A stretch of DNA of 64,000 bases, from the NCBI GenBank assembly GCA_963665015.2, contig CAXXSY010000004.1, positions 248,001 to 312,000 on the forward strand, given 5' to 3'. Numbering within the stretch: position 1 is the stretch's first letter; each line of letters begins with the position of its first letter. A program made the position numbers and the translations under genes. Origin of the DNA: G963662655 sp963665015 (GTDB taxonomy: Bacteria > Cloacimonadota > Cloacimonadia > Cloacimonadales > JAIOQZ01). The notes below the pieces were generated by a model, which saw nothing but the letters and a program-made list of their open reading frames with translations, made no database searches and was not told the DNA's origin. Shown here piece after piece: positions 41,941-50,878 of the stretch.

Positions 41941-43263
41941 TCAATCATAGAATCGTTCGATCACCTTGATATCGAGATTGCCGAGTTCTTCGAGGACCGG
42001 CAGATAGACTTCCGGCATCACGGGCATGTGGACGCCCGGTACGAAGAATTTTCCCTCGAGGATGTAGCGCACGGCGATGGCGGCCGGAAGCGAGACGGTG
42101 CGAGACATGGAAGAATCGCCATTCTCGATGCCGGTATCGATCATCGTCGAGGTGATGCGCTGTTCCTTGTCGCCATACGCGGCCACGAATTCGTGGTGCA
42201 GCACCAGCAGGTCGCGCTCGCCCTTGCCATAGGACATCTTGTCCAGCATCAGCGCGGTGAGGACATCGACCGCCGAGCCTTCTTCGATCGGCATCGGGGT
42301 ATCGCCGATGATACCGAGCCATTCGAATTTTTTCAGGACGACGCTGTTCTCGGAGATATTGAAGCGCTTGGCCAGTTCGGCTTTGAGGCAGCCGTCCTTC
42401 GGCGCGCCGAGGACTTTCTCCATGACGAATTGCTGAACGGTTCCGCCCAGGTTCTTGTAGTAATCGTCGTCGTTGAAGAATCCCATCTGCGAGAGGATGT
42501 ACCAGGTGTCGCAGTGGCTGACGTTACGCAGGGTACCACGGTACATGGTGCGGACGTCCTTGAGGTTGTAGAGGTCGATGTAGGGAAGGGAATCGCGGTT
42601 GACATACGCTTCGAACGTTCCGGCTCCCTCGACATCGAGGAACCAGTAGTGGCTGAAGAGGTTCTTGCCCGGTACTTCGACGACCTTGCCGTCTTTCATG
42701 TAGCGCGCGTTGTTGCCTGCCGCTTTCAGAACGCCTTTGGGCGCCCAGGAAAACTTGTATCCCCAGGGATTGGTATTGTCTTCGTGGGCGGGGAGTCCGC
42801 CGCAATAGGACATGAAGGATACGATCTTGCCGCCCTTTTCTTCCACTTCGTGGAAAATCTTCATCGCGGACATGTGGTCGATTCCGGGATCGACGCCGAT
42901 CTCGTTCAGGATCATGATTCCCGCGTCTTTCGCGGCCTTGTCGAGTTCACGCATCTGAGGGCTGATATAAGATGTCGTCACCATGTTGGTCTTCAGTTCG
43001 ATACACTTTTTCGCAACTTCCACGTGCAGTGTAGCCGGCAGAAGACTCACAACCAGATCACTTTCCTTTACCAGTTCTGCCATCTTGTCCATGTCGTTCG
43101 CGACGAATTGAATTGCCGTAGCCTTGTCGTGAGGCGCCGCCAGTTTTTCCGCTTTGGAAAGGGTTCTGCTGGCGATTACGATTTCGAAGCCGTGTTTCGC
43201 GAGGTAATCCACCATCGGCTTGACGACGAGTCCCGCGCCAAAAATGGTTACTTTCTTTGCCAT
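41941..43263 (-). CDS. Saccharopine dehydrogenase (glutamate-forming), LYS9 / AASS C-terminal half type
   Basis: The 440-aa protein matches yeast Lys9: VTIFGAGLVVKPMVDYL (Rossmann loop), VVSLLPATLHVEVAKKCIE, TTSYISPQMRELD, ILNEIGVDPGIDHMSAMKI, SYCGGLPAHEDNTNPWGYKF, YVNRDSLPYIDLY and MYRGTLRN. Reaction: saccharopine to glutamate plus 2-aminoadipate 6-semialdehyde, or the reverse in biosynthesis. GGAGGATATAA precedes ATG 43263. It is the first gene of the eight-gene operon; TTGACA appears on the minus strand about 65 bp upstream of the start but I could not see a good -10 box. Confidence 0.93.
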   Translation of the reverse strand: MAKKVTIFGAGLVVKPMVDYLAKHGFEIVIASRTLSKAEKLAAPHDKATAIQFVANDMDKMAELVKESDLVVSLLPATLHVEVAKKCIELKTNMVTTSYISPQMRELDKAAKDAGIMILNEIGVDPGIDHMSAMKIFHEVEEKGGKIVSFMSYCGGLPAHEDNTNPWGYKFSWAPKGVLKAAGNNARYMKDGKVVEVPGKNLFSHYWFLDVEGAGTFEAYVNRDSLPYIDLYNLKDVRTMYRGTLRNVSHCDTWYILSQMGFFNDDDYYKNLGGTVQQFVMEKVLGAPKDGCLKAELAKRFNISENSVVLKKFEWLGIIGDTPMPIEEGSAVDVLTALMLDKMSYGKGERDLLVLHHEFVAAYGDKEQRITSTMIDTGIENGDSSMSRTVSLPAAIAVRYILEGKFFVPGVHMPVMPEVYLPVLEELGNLDIKVIERFYD

Positions 43264-43393
43264 TTATATCCTCCATTCCGGGTAAATTTAGTTGCACAGT
43301 TTGGGGTTCGCTTTTTACGTGTCAACCATAATCGACAAAAAAGCGGATTTTGTGAATGGTAAAAGGCCGATTTATTAGATATTAAGTGCGTTA

Positions 43394-44431
43394 TCAGTGC
43401 TTTCGTGGGGTTTTCAGCCCGGTTTCCAGTTTGTTTCGCACCTCGCGTTTAATCCGCGCGGCAAGCGCTTTATCATGCTTTTTCAAGAACTGCTCAACCT
43501 CGGCACGGTCGTACTTTATCATCTTCCGGAGCACCCACGATAGCGCCTTCACGATCATGTCCTCGCGATCGTCCACCATCATCCTGCTGAACCGCAGCAT
43601 CCGCTTGACGTCGCCCTTCAGATAGATTGTGCTTACCAGCGCCGTGCGACGTAGCCAGAGGTTGTCCGACTTCGCCCAGGCGAGAAGCATCGAATCGGGG
43701 ATGTGCTTGTTCTTCCAGGCGGGGCCTACGATGTATTGCGCAAAGGTGTCGGTATCGGCCCAACTGCTCAATCCTTTCGCCAGGCGTTCCACGAGACCGG
43801 GTTCGATCGCTTTCATCGCCTCTTTGTGGTGGTGGACGAGTTCGTAGGCGAAGATGCGCAGATCGTGTTCGAAAAGCAGGATCGCGCCCAGCTTGAGCAT
43901 GTTGACCGCAGGTGCTTTCTTCCAGATATTTGTGTAATATTTGCGGATTTCGCGGATGCTCTTCATGTAGCCGTCGCTGAACAGCTCGAGGTGCCGGGCG
44001 ATGGTCTTCGCCTGAACCTTCGGCTCGAACGCCATCTCCAGCTTATCCATCTTGAATTTTTTGCGGTTCTCCTCCGTGTCGAAGTGCAGATGCCAGTTTT
44101 TGATCCGGTCATCGACGACTTCCGAGTACCAGATCAGCGTCTCCTTGAACTCCTTTGATTCCGGTATTCCCACGTGCGATCCGCTTGTTCGCCCGACGAC
44201 GATCACCTTGTTGTCTTTGCTGAATATCTCGGACACGCAGATTTTATAATCCGGCCAGTGCGAGAAATAGAATTGCCACCACCGCACGAGCGTCTTTATC
44301 CGATAGATTTCCTCTTTGTCGAGGTCGATGAAGAGGTGGTCTTCCGTCATCATGGCGGTGATCTTGTCGAGATTATTGCTGTTGATCGCTTCGATGAAAT
44401 CCAGTGTGATCCGAACCGGTTTCGCTAACAT
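43394..44431 (-). CDS. SnoaL/NTF2-like domain fused to AlkD-like DNA alkylation repair domain
   Basis: The 345-aa protein has an N-terminal SnoaL/NTF2-like fold (about residues 1-130: ITLDFIEAINSNNLDKITAM, then WWQFYFSHWPDYKICV). The rest is an all-helical AlkD-like region (about 140-340). This carries repeats such as WADTDTFAQYIVGPAWKNK, WLRRTALVSTIYL and MIVKALSWVLRKM, typical of HEAT-like alkylpurine glycosylases. It is presumably cytosolic. AlkD-like enzymes remove alkylated bases; the added NTF2-like part is unexplained. Transcribed alone; the binding site (GAGG) is moderate. Confidence 0.78.
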   Translation of the reverse strand: MLAKPVRITLDFIEAINSNNLDKITAMMTEDHLFIDLDKEEIYRIKTLVRWWQFYFSHWPDYKICVSEIFSKDNKVIVVGRTSGSHVGIPESKEFKETLIWYSEVVDDRIKNWHLHFDTEENRKKFKMDKLEMAFEPKVQAKTIARHLELFSDGYMKSIREIRKYYTNIWKKAPAVNMLKLGAILLFEHDLRIFAYELVHHHKEAMKAIEPGLVERLAKGLSSWADTDTFAQYIVGPAWKNKHIPDSMLLAWAKSDNLWLRRTALVSTIYLKGDVKRMLRFSRMMVDDREDMIVKALSWVLRKMIKYDRAEVEQFLKKHDKALAARIKREVRNKLETGLKTPRKH

Positions 44432-44690
44432 CGCATGACCTCGCGGTTGTTTGGTGAAGAGCGTCGATAATTATTTCCATACTGGCAAGGCGCAAAGAAA
44501 TCGTCAAGAGAAAGTTCTTGCGCTATAATCACAATCTTGAATGATTTACCTTTGGTTCACGGGATGACGGGCGTCTTCAGGGGCGTTTTCATGGAGTTCG
44601 ACCCGACACAATTAAATTCTTGCCAAACCATTACGCTCCCCGCATCCTTGACCATGGATTATAATTGCCTGAATTATATGGAGGTAACGG

Positions 44691-47579
44691 ATGCAGCGAA
44701 AATGGTTCTTGTTTCTGTTTATAGTGATTTTTACCGCTACATTGTTTGCACGTCCGGCGCACGATATGGAATCGTATCGTCGCGTTCTGGATGATATACA
44801 TTCCCGTGCCGATTCCGCGCACGGTTTCGACGTCCTTTCCTACGACATCACCATCGACATCGACCAGCAGGAAGAATACATCGAAGGCGTCGTCGTATCG
44901 ACGATTCGGGCCGAGGAAAACCTCGATTCGATCACATTCGAGCTGGAAGAGCTGACTGTCGATGAAATCCTGCTCAACGGCGAGAGCACGACCTACACTC
45001 ACGAGGACGGCGAGATCGATATCGCGCTCTCGGATATCGATAGCGGCGACGAATTCGTCGTGCAGATCAGCTACTTCGGCTATCCGCAGCAGAGCGACGA
45101 CGTGTTCAGTATCGGCATGCTTTTCAGCAATTCGTACGTCTTCACGCTGTCCGATCCCAGCGGCGTACGCTGGTGGATGCCGGCCTACGATCACCCGTGG
45201 GAAAAGGCGGAATACGATTTTCATATCACCATTCGCGATGACTGGGTCGTAGCCTGCAACGGGCTGCGCACCGGAATCGACGACAACGGCGACGGCACCA
45301 GAACCCACCACTGGGAAGGTTCCTCGCCCATGGCCGGGCACGTCATCTGCATCACCGCCGCGAACTTCCTCGAACTCGAAGATAGCTACGGCGACCTGCC
45401 CATCCTCAACTTCGCAACCTCGTCCTACTACGACGAAGCGTTGGAGGACTTCTCCAACCTGCCTTACATGATCGAGGTCTATGAGGGCGTGTATGGCGAA
45501 TACCCCTTCGAAAAATACGGCAACACCATCGTTCCCATGCAGACCTTCGGTGCCATGGAGCACCAGACCATGACCACCATGGGCAGCAGTTTCATCGATG
45601 GAAACCACGGCGGTGAAATCACCATCGCGCACGAGCTCTCGCACCAGTGGTTCGGAAACTGCGTCACCCCGCTGACCTTCGATCACGTCTGGCTCTCGGA
45701 AGGATTCGCCGTGATGTCCGAAGCGATCTACACCGAGCACTGGCAGGGCTTCGACGAGATGGTCGATTATGTCGATTCCGCGATCCACGGCTACTACATC
45801 AACTGGGCGAATTCCAACGGTCCGCGCACGATCTACGCGCCGCCCTACAACGAGACCTTCTCGCCACCCGTCTATGAAAAGGCCGCGTCCGTGCTGCACA
45901 TGCTCCGGCTGATCCTGGGCGACGAAGACTTCTTCTACGCGGTGCAGACCTACTTCCAGACCTACCACAACGGCTGGGCGGTAACCGACGAGCTTCGCGC
46001 CATCATGGAAGACGTCTCCGGACTCGATCTCGAGCAGTTCTTCGAGCAGTGGATTTATTCACCCGGACTACCCGCGACCGAATACGCGCTCTTCTTCGCG
46101 GGGATCGGCTCCTACAGCCCGCAGATGCTATCGATGGTGAAAACCACTTCCAACACCGATACCGATTTTTACATTCACATACCCGTCCACGTGCTGTGGG
46201 AAGAGCATTTCGACTCGCTACTGGTCGCCGGTAATCCCGACACTCCCGCGGAGCAGATCAGCGATCTGACCGGCATCGGCGACTTCGAAGCGCAGATCGA
46301 CCCGCACCACTGGGTGATCTCGCGCAGCAACACCGAGCACGTCATGACCCTGCTCGATGCCTCAGCCACCGATGGCGAGGTGATCGTCTATTGGCAGCCG
46401 TTCTGGGAGGATGCCCAGGTCGATGGCTACAACATCTATCGCTCCGACATGCCCGATCAGGGTTTCGAGCTGCTCAACGACGAACCGGTTTCCGGCGTGA
46501 CATACGGCGACGAGGACGTCGTCAACGGTCAGACCTATTACTACTACGTGACCGCCGTGAAAAACGGCTTCGAATCGCTTCCCTCCCAGTCGATGGAAGC
46601 CACGCCGATCGACTTTCCCATGGATCAAGGCGTGCTGGTGGTCGATGAGACGCGCAACGGCGCCGGTACACCGGGGAATCCCGACGACTATCAGGTTGAC
46701 AGCTTCTACAACAGCGTGATCAACAATATCTTCGCAACCCACGATCTGGACTCCGACGGCGACCTCGAGATCGTCATGATGCGCAATTACTCGACCATTA
46801 TCTGGCACGACGACGACGCTACCCAACAGAACATCGGCGACTACGAAGGCGTCCTGACCAGTTACCTGCTCGCGGGTGGAAACCTGGTCATAAGCGGTTG
46901 GAAAACCGCGACCGAACTGTCCGAATCGTTTCGGAGCAATTTCCTCGGTACGGAAGAAATCCTTTTCTCGTCCGCCGCTGAATTCTCTGAGGCGATGTCC
47001 GACAGTTACCCCGCACTGGATGTCGATCCGGACAAGGTGCTGCCGGTCTGGAACGGAATGCTTCCCTACGTGGAGACCTTCGACAACCAGGACGACGTGA
47101 TCTACAGCTTCCACAGCGATATCACCAGCGATCAGGAAGGACTTCCCTGCGCGCTTCGGACACAACCGGAGGGGATTCTGTATTGCCTCGGATTCCCGCT
47201 GTACTGCATGCAGGAAGATCAGGCGGAACTGCTGATGGACCAGATTCTTACCGATCTCGGCGAGACGGTGAGCATCGAGCAGGAAACGCAGGAAAAACCC
47301 ACCATCCAGCTATCGGTATTTCCCAATCCCGCGCAGGCGACCGACGGACTCTCCATCAGTTTTTCGCTTCCGCGCCAGGAGAACATTGAAGCCTCGATCT
47401 ACAACATCCGCGGTCAGTTGGTGGCGAAAGTCTCGCAGGGAGTCTTCGACACGGGTATCCACAGCCTGTTCTGGGACGGTATGGACAACCAGGGACGGCT
47501 GGTCTCGAGCGGCGTCTATTTCCTGAGACTCCAGACGCCCAACCAGCGCATGACCCGTAAGGTGCTGATTCTCCGCTGA
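44691..47579 (+). CDS. Secreted M1-family zinc aminopeptidase with type IX sorting domain
   Basis: The 962-aa protein has a signal peptide (residues 1-20) and the M1 beta-saddle domain. The exopeptidase motif is GAMEHQTMTTMG and the zinc site HELSHQWFGN (His314, Glu315, His318), with Glu337 in WLSEGFAVMSE. After the catalytic region comes an FN3 domain (about 560-640, VIVYWQPFWEDAQVDGYNIY) and a middle region of unknown fold (about 640-860). The C-terminal sorting domain (about 872-962) begins IQLSVFPNPAQATDG and ends GVYFLRLQTPNQRMTRKVLI. Expected to cut N-terminal residues from peptides outside the cell, feeding amino-acid fermentation. TATGGAGGTAACGG precedes the ATG. First gene of a three-gene run. 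Confidence 0.92.
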   Translation: MQRKWFLFLFIVIFTATLFARPAHDMESYRRVLDDIHSRADSAHGFDVLSYDITIDIDQQEEYIEGVVVSTIRAEENLDSITFELEELTVDEILLNGESTTYTHEDGEIDIALSDIDSGDEFVVQISYFGYPQQSDDVFSIGMLFSNSYVFTLSDPSGVRWWMPAYDHPWEKAEYDFHITIRDDWVVACNGLRTGIDDNGDGTRTHHWEGSSPMAGHVICITAANFLELEDSYGDLPILNFATSSYYDEALEDFSNLPYMIEVYEGVYGEYPFEKYGNTIVPMQTFGAMEHQTMTTMGSSFIDGNHGGEITIAHELSHQWFGNCVTPLTFDHVWLSEGFAVMSEAIYTEHWQGFDEMVDYVDSAIHGYYINWANSNGPRTIYAPPYNETFSPPVYEKAASVLHMLRLILGDEDFFYAVQTYFQTYHNGWAVTDELRAIMEDVSGLDLEQFFEQWIYSPGLPATEYALFFAGIGSYSPQMLSMVKTTSNTDTDFYIHIPVHVLWEEHFDSLLVAGNPDTPAEQISDLTGIGDFEAQIDPHHWVISRSNTEHVMTLLDASATDGEVIVYWQPFWEDAQVDGYNIYRSDMPDQGFELLNDEPVSGVTYGDEDVVNGQTYYYYVTAVKNGFESLPSQSMEATPIDFPMDQGVLVVDETRNGAGTPGNPDDYQVDSFYNSVINNIFATHDLDSDGDLEIVMMRNYSTIIWHDDDATQQNIGDYEGVLTSYLLAGGNLVISGWKTATELSESFRSNFLGTEEILFSSAAEFSEAMSDSYPALDVDPDKVLPVWNGMLPYVETFDNQDDVIYSFHSDITSDQEGLPCALRTQPEGILYCLGFPLYCMQEDQAELLMDQILTDLGETVSIEQETQEKPTIQLSVFPNPAQATDGLSISFSLPRQENIEASIYNIRGQLVAKVSQGVFDTGIHSLFWDGMDNQGRLVSSGVYFLRLQTPNQRMTRKVLILR

Positions 47580-47581
47580 CC

Positions 47582-48244
47582 ATGCGTCTCATCATCCTGT
47601 TGACGCTGCTTACGATCGCGAGTTCGATCGCGGCGATGGAACTTGTCGGAGAAACGATGCTCGATCTGGAACGCCAGGGACTCAAGGAGCATTACCCGGT
47701 TTCTTCGCGCGATTCCCTCAAGACCGTTTACCATACGATTGTCGAAAGGCTGAGTGAACTCTATCGAAGCGACGCGGATGAGCCGTTAACGCAGTTCTTT
47801 CATGATTTTTGCGATGTGTTGAAAAACGAATATGCCACGGCGCGACGCGCGGACCTCATCTCGCGCGATCTTGTCGAACAGCGGTACGATTGCAGTACGC
47901 TCTCGACGATGTTTCTGGACGCGCTCTTTATGGCTTCTGGGAAACTACTGGATTTCGCCCTGACCGAGCACCATGTGTTTCTTACCGACGGCGAACTCGA
48001 CTACGATCCCATGCGGAAGGAGATTCGACCGGCGTCCGAGCGAACCGAATACGTTCACGTGGGCGTCGATCCGTCGAGCCTGACCTGTCGCACCATCGCG
48101 CTGGCGTACCGTAGCATGGCGGAAAACACGGACAGTTCCCGGCTCCGCGATGAATACCTGACCGCCTCGCAGAGCTGGTTCGAGGCGGGATTGAACTACG
48201 ATGTACCCGATTTCACGATTCAAGCCGAACAGGCAGGGGAGTGA
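47582..48244 (+). CDS. Secreted transglutaminase-like protein
   Basis: The 220-aa protein has a signal peptide (residues 1-18). It shows a transglutaminase/NlpC-like core: RYDCSTLSTMFLDALFMASG would contain the nucleophilic Cys, and LTEHHVFLTDGELDYDP the His and Asp. Such folds act as cysteine peptidases or protein cross-linkers, or have lost activity. The start follows the M1 peptidase stop by two bases and its end overlaps the TAXI receptor region, so the three genes are co-transcribed. The activity assignment is by motif only. Confidence 0.6.
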   Translation: MRLIILLTLLTIASSIAAMELVGETMLDLERQGLKEHYPVSSRDSLKTVYHTIVERLSELYRSDADEPLTQFFHDFCDVLKNEYATARRADLISRDLVEQRYDCSTLSTMFLDALFMASGKLLDFALTEHHVFLTDGELDYDPMRKEIRPASERTEYVHVGVDPSSLTCRTIALAYRSMAENTDSSRLRDEYLTASQSWFEAGLNYDVPDFTIQAEQAGE

Positions 48245-48246
48245 CC

Positions 48247-49206
48247 ATGACAAAGTTAATTATCTGCTTTCTGATTTTTGCTCTTCCGATTCTTCTGATT
48301 TGTCAGGAGGAACAGACCGTGTACAAGTTGGGGACGGGCAGTGAGACCGGCATATACTACCGGGTTGGTGAAGGATTGGCGTCTGCGGATGTCGAGCCGG
48401 TCGTTACCGAAGGCTCGGTGGAGAACATCGACAAGACCATGCAGGGCGTCTTCGGATTCGGAATCGTCCAGTCGGACCGGCAGTATCAGGCGTACTTCGG
48501 TCTCGAGGACTGGCAGGATGCCGGCGGACAGGCAAAGCTGCGGTCGATATGCTCACTCTATCCGGAGGCAATCACGCTAATGGCGTCGGAAGACAGCGGT
48601 ATCCAATCGGTTTACAACCTGAAAAACAAGCGGATCAATCTCGGCGAGAAAGGCTCCGGACAGCATCAGAACGCGCTCGATGTGCTGACCATCATCGGCT
48701 GCGAACTCACCGATATTCAACCATATTATCTCGGTCCGCAGGCTGCCGCCGAAGCGCTTCAAAACGGTGAGATCGACGCCTTCTTCTACACCATCGGTCA
48801 TCCAAACCAACTGGTGATGCTGCTGTGCGAGAAGGACACGAAGATTCGATTTGTGCCCATCGTGGGATACGACGCCGAGAAGCTGCTGATGGACTATCCC
48901 TACTACTCGAAGGCGGTCATTCCGAAAGAATTTTATCCGAAGTCGTTGAACGAAGAGGATGTCGAGAGTATCGGCGTTCGCGCAACGCTGGTTACGTCAA
49001 GAGACATTCCGGACGAGGTTGTCAGGCAGCTTACGGAGCGGATATTCGAGCATTTCGACCGATTCATCTCGATCCATCCGGCACTGAGGAATCTGAAGAA
49101 GAGCGAGATGTTTCAGTCCTTGTCCGCGCCGATTCACCCGGGCGCGATCGAATATTATCGTGAATGCGGTTTGATCGATTCGATTTCGGGACACTTGTTG
49201 CAATAG
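48247..49206 (+). CDS. TAXI-family TRAP transporter solute-binding protein (orphan)
   Basis: The 319-aa protein has a hydrophobic signal segment (residues 1-18). The TAXI-family core is clear: KLGTGSETGIYYRVGEGLA, GIVQSDRQYQAYFG, LMASEDSGIQSVYNLKNKRI, LGEKGSGQHQNALDVL and PQAAAEALQNGEIDAFFYTIGHP. These periplasmic or lipid-anchored receptors deliver substrates such as glutamate or other carboxylates to TRAP permeases. No permease gene adjoins it. I prefer ATG 48247 (AGGGGAG upstream) to GTG 48241. Its link to the M1 peptidase suggests uptake of peptide-derived amino acids, which is inferred. Confidence 0.9.
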   Translation: MTKLIICFLIFALPILLICQEEQTVYKLGTGSETGIYYRVGEGLASADVEPVVTEGSVENIDKTMQGVFGFGIVQSDRQYQAYFGLEDWQDAGGQAKLRSICSLYPEAITLMASEDSGIQSVYNLKNKRINLGEKGSGQHQNALDVLTIIGCELTDIQPYYLGPQAAAEALQNGEIDAFFYTIGHPNQLVMLLCEKDTKIRFVPIVGYDAEKLLMDYPYYSKAVIPKEFYPKSLNEEDVESIGVRATLVTSRDIPDEVVRQLTERIFEHFDRFISIHPALRNLKKSEMFQSLSAPIHPGAIEYYRECGLIDSISGHLLQ

Positions 49207-49215
49207 GCGATTTTT

Positions 49216-50610
49216 TTACTCGTTCGACCGGATGATCCTGTCGTCGAGCGCACTTTCAATTCGTCGCACAATTTCGCGCATTGCCTCCTCGCGCAGCAGC
49301 AGGTTTTTCAGTTGCAGCGCGTTTTGGCGTGCTTCTTCCGATGTCTTTCCGAATCCTCTCGTGTCGCGGTATTCCTCGTTGGGCAGACGCCAGGTCATGA
49401 GGGTATGCGATTTCGACGCGTCGAGCAGGCGCAGGTTGAGAACCGATCTTGCCGCCTTGAAGCCGAAGACAGTGCTTGTCGAATCGACGGTGGCGCGGAA
49501 TTCCGCCTGGATAAGGTAGTCCGGGTTCGATTGCATGATCTTGAATCCGCGATCCTGAAGGCGGCGCTCGAGTTCGGCGGCGAGCCAGGAGCTTTGAGGG
49601 TGCGTCTGGATATCCAGCGAGAGGGTGATGTTGTGGTGGTTGAGCGGTGATGGCAGGTTGGTCTGGACACTGGGCAGGAACTGTGTCACGTCGGACTGAT
49701 CCTCTGTGCATCCTGCCACGATGAGCAATTCCGCGTCCTCGATACCCTCGAACTGGTAGTCGATACCAATGACGCCGTTGACGTCGGAATACACGATCCG
49801 GTCGATTTTCAGCACATCTGAAATGATTCGCACGGGCATCCCGGGGACCGGTCGGTCATCGATCTTGACGATATACAGCAAGTTGCCGGAGACGTTTCCG
49901 TTTCGTTCCGCGAAATCGATATGCATGCGACCGGTGAGGTTGCGCAGGATTCCCTCCAGGCGTGTCTTTTCTTCCTGAAACCGGCGATATTCGGGCAGGT
50001 GGATCATCCAGTATTGCGAGAGGAACTCCCTCTCGATGCGCGTGACCGATTCGTAGAGCAGGAAGAGTTCGGGAATATTCGACGGCTCGGGATTCGACCA
50101 CTGGGATATCGGTTCCAGGGTTTGGAACTGGCGGGAGAATTGCCGGATGGTCTCTTTCCACAGCGCCCGGAATTCCTTTTCCCGGAACGGTACCGCGACC
50201 CAAACCTTGTAGTATCGCGTGATGCCATCCCGCGACCGGCGTTCCCATTTCTCGATGTAGCGGCTTTCGGCCGACACCTGGAGGATATTGCGGGCGTAGA
50301 GTCTTGTCATGTCCCGGGTGCTCAGGCTGCGATTGACGATGCCGTTTCGGATGGTGTCAGAGCCGGTCTCGATGGTCTCGATAATGATTTCGATGCCCAG
50401 GCTTTCCACGATCTGGCGGCGCGCGTCCTGCATGGCGTTTTCCACCGCCTGCGCTTCGGTGGGCATGGGCTGTGACACCCCAACGTACATGGGCGCGGAA
50501 AGACCTTCTCTAAGATCGCGATCGCCTTTCCTCTCGATCAGCCTTTCCTCGCCGACCGACAGCGCGCATGCCGCAAATAGAATCATGATGATGATAGACA
50601 GGTATCTCAT
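49216..50610 (-). CDS. Secreted LPP20-domain protein
   Basis: The 464-aa protein has a signal peptide (residues 1-17). Its LPP20-like domain spans about 40-150: PMYVGVSQPMPTEAQAVENA, DARRQIVESLGIEI and RYYKVWVAVPFREKEF. A helical middle, a beta-sandwich near 245-310 (DDRPVPGMPVRIISD, resembling an Ig-like fold) and a C-terminal CsgG-like segment (LDIQTHPQSSWLAAELERR to RRIESALDD) follow. Domain order resembles 4180-5331. LPP20 proteins are envelope-associated with unclear function. No Shine-Dalgarno sequence is visible at ATG 50610. It is convergent with the TAXI gene, only 9 bp between stops. Confidence 0.75.
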   Translation of the reverse strand: MRYLSIIIMILFAACALSVGEERLIERKGDRDLREGLSAPMYVGVSQPMPTEAQAVENAMQDARRQIVESLGIEIIIETIETGSDTIRNGIVNRSLSTRDMTRLYARNILQVSAESRYIEKWERRSRDGITRYYKVWVAVPFREKEFRALWKETIRQFSRQFQTLEPISQWSNPEPSNIPELFLLYESVTRIEREFLSQYWMIHLPEYRRFQEEKTRLEGILRNLTGRMHIDFAERNGNVSGNLLYIVKIDDRPVPGMPVRIISDVLKIDRIVYSDVNGVIGIDYQFEGIEDAELLIVAGCTEDQSDVTQFLPSVQTNLPSPLNHHNITLSLDIQTHPQSSWLAAELERRLQDRGFKIMQSNPDYLIQAEFRATVDSTSTVFGFKAARSVLNLRLLDASKSHTLMTWRLPNEEYRDTRGFGKTSEEARQNALQLKNLLLREEAMREIVRRIESALDDRIIRSNE

Positions 50611-50654
50611 GAGGATAATATAAGATTGATCGTGAAATATCCCAACTCGTTGTG

Positions 50655-50719
50655 GAGACCCTCACCCTGCCCCTCTCCCACAAGAGAAAGTAGAGACCCT
50701 CACCCTGCCCCTCTCCCAC
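50655..50719. repeat. Two direct copies of a CCCTCACCCTGCCCCTCTCC repeat
   Basis: Copies at 50655-50681 and 50693-50719 are identical over 27 bp starting GAGACCCTCACCCTGCCC. They belong to the same family as 36341-36446 and 59549-59685. An inverted CTTCTC..CCCGAT/ATCGGG..GAGAAG hairpin follows at about 50771-50801. Confidence 0.75.
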
Positions 50720-50878
50720 TTCGTGGGCGAGAAAACATCGCGTTTCAGATGGTGATTCATCTTAGCTCCTTCTCCTCCCGATGCATCGGGACGGGAGAAG
50801 GCGGGGGATGAGGGTCTCCAACGAAAAACTTGCCATCATCGGATGCATGTATTAAGCTGTCGCAAAAAAGGATTACCA

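Noticed and set aside
44646..44675. TGGATTATAATTGCC before the M1 aminopeptidase as a sigma54 promoter
   Set aside because: The GG to GC spacing is nine rather than ten bases, so it does not fit sigma54 promoters.
44537..44794. A small plus-strand frame before the M1 aminopeptidase
   Set aside because: It overlaps the signal peptide region of the aminopeptidase in another frame, has no binding site and low-complexity content.
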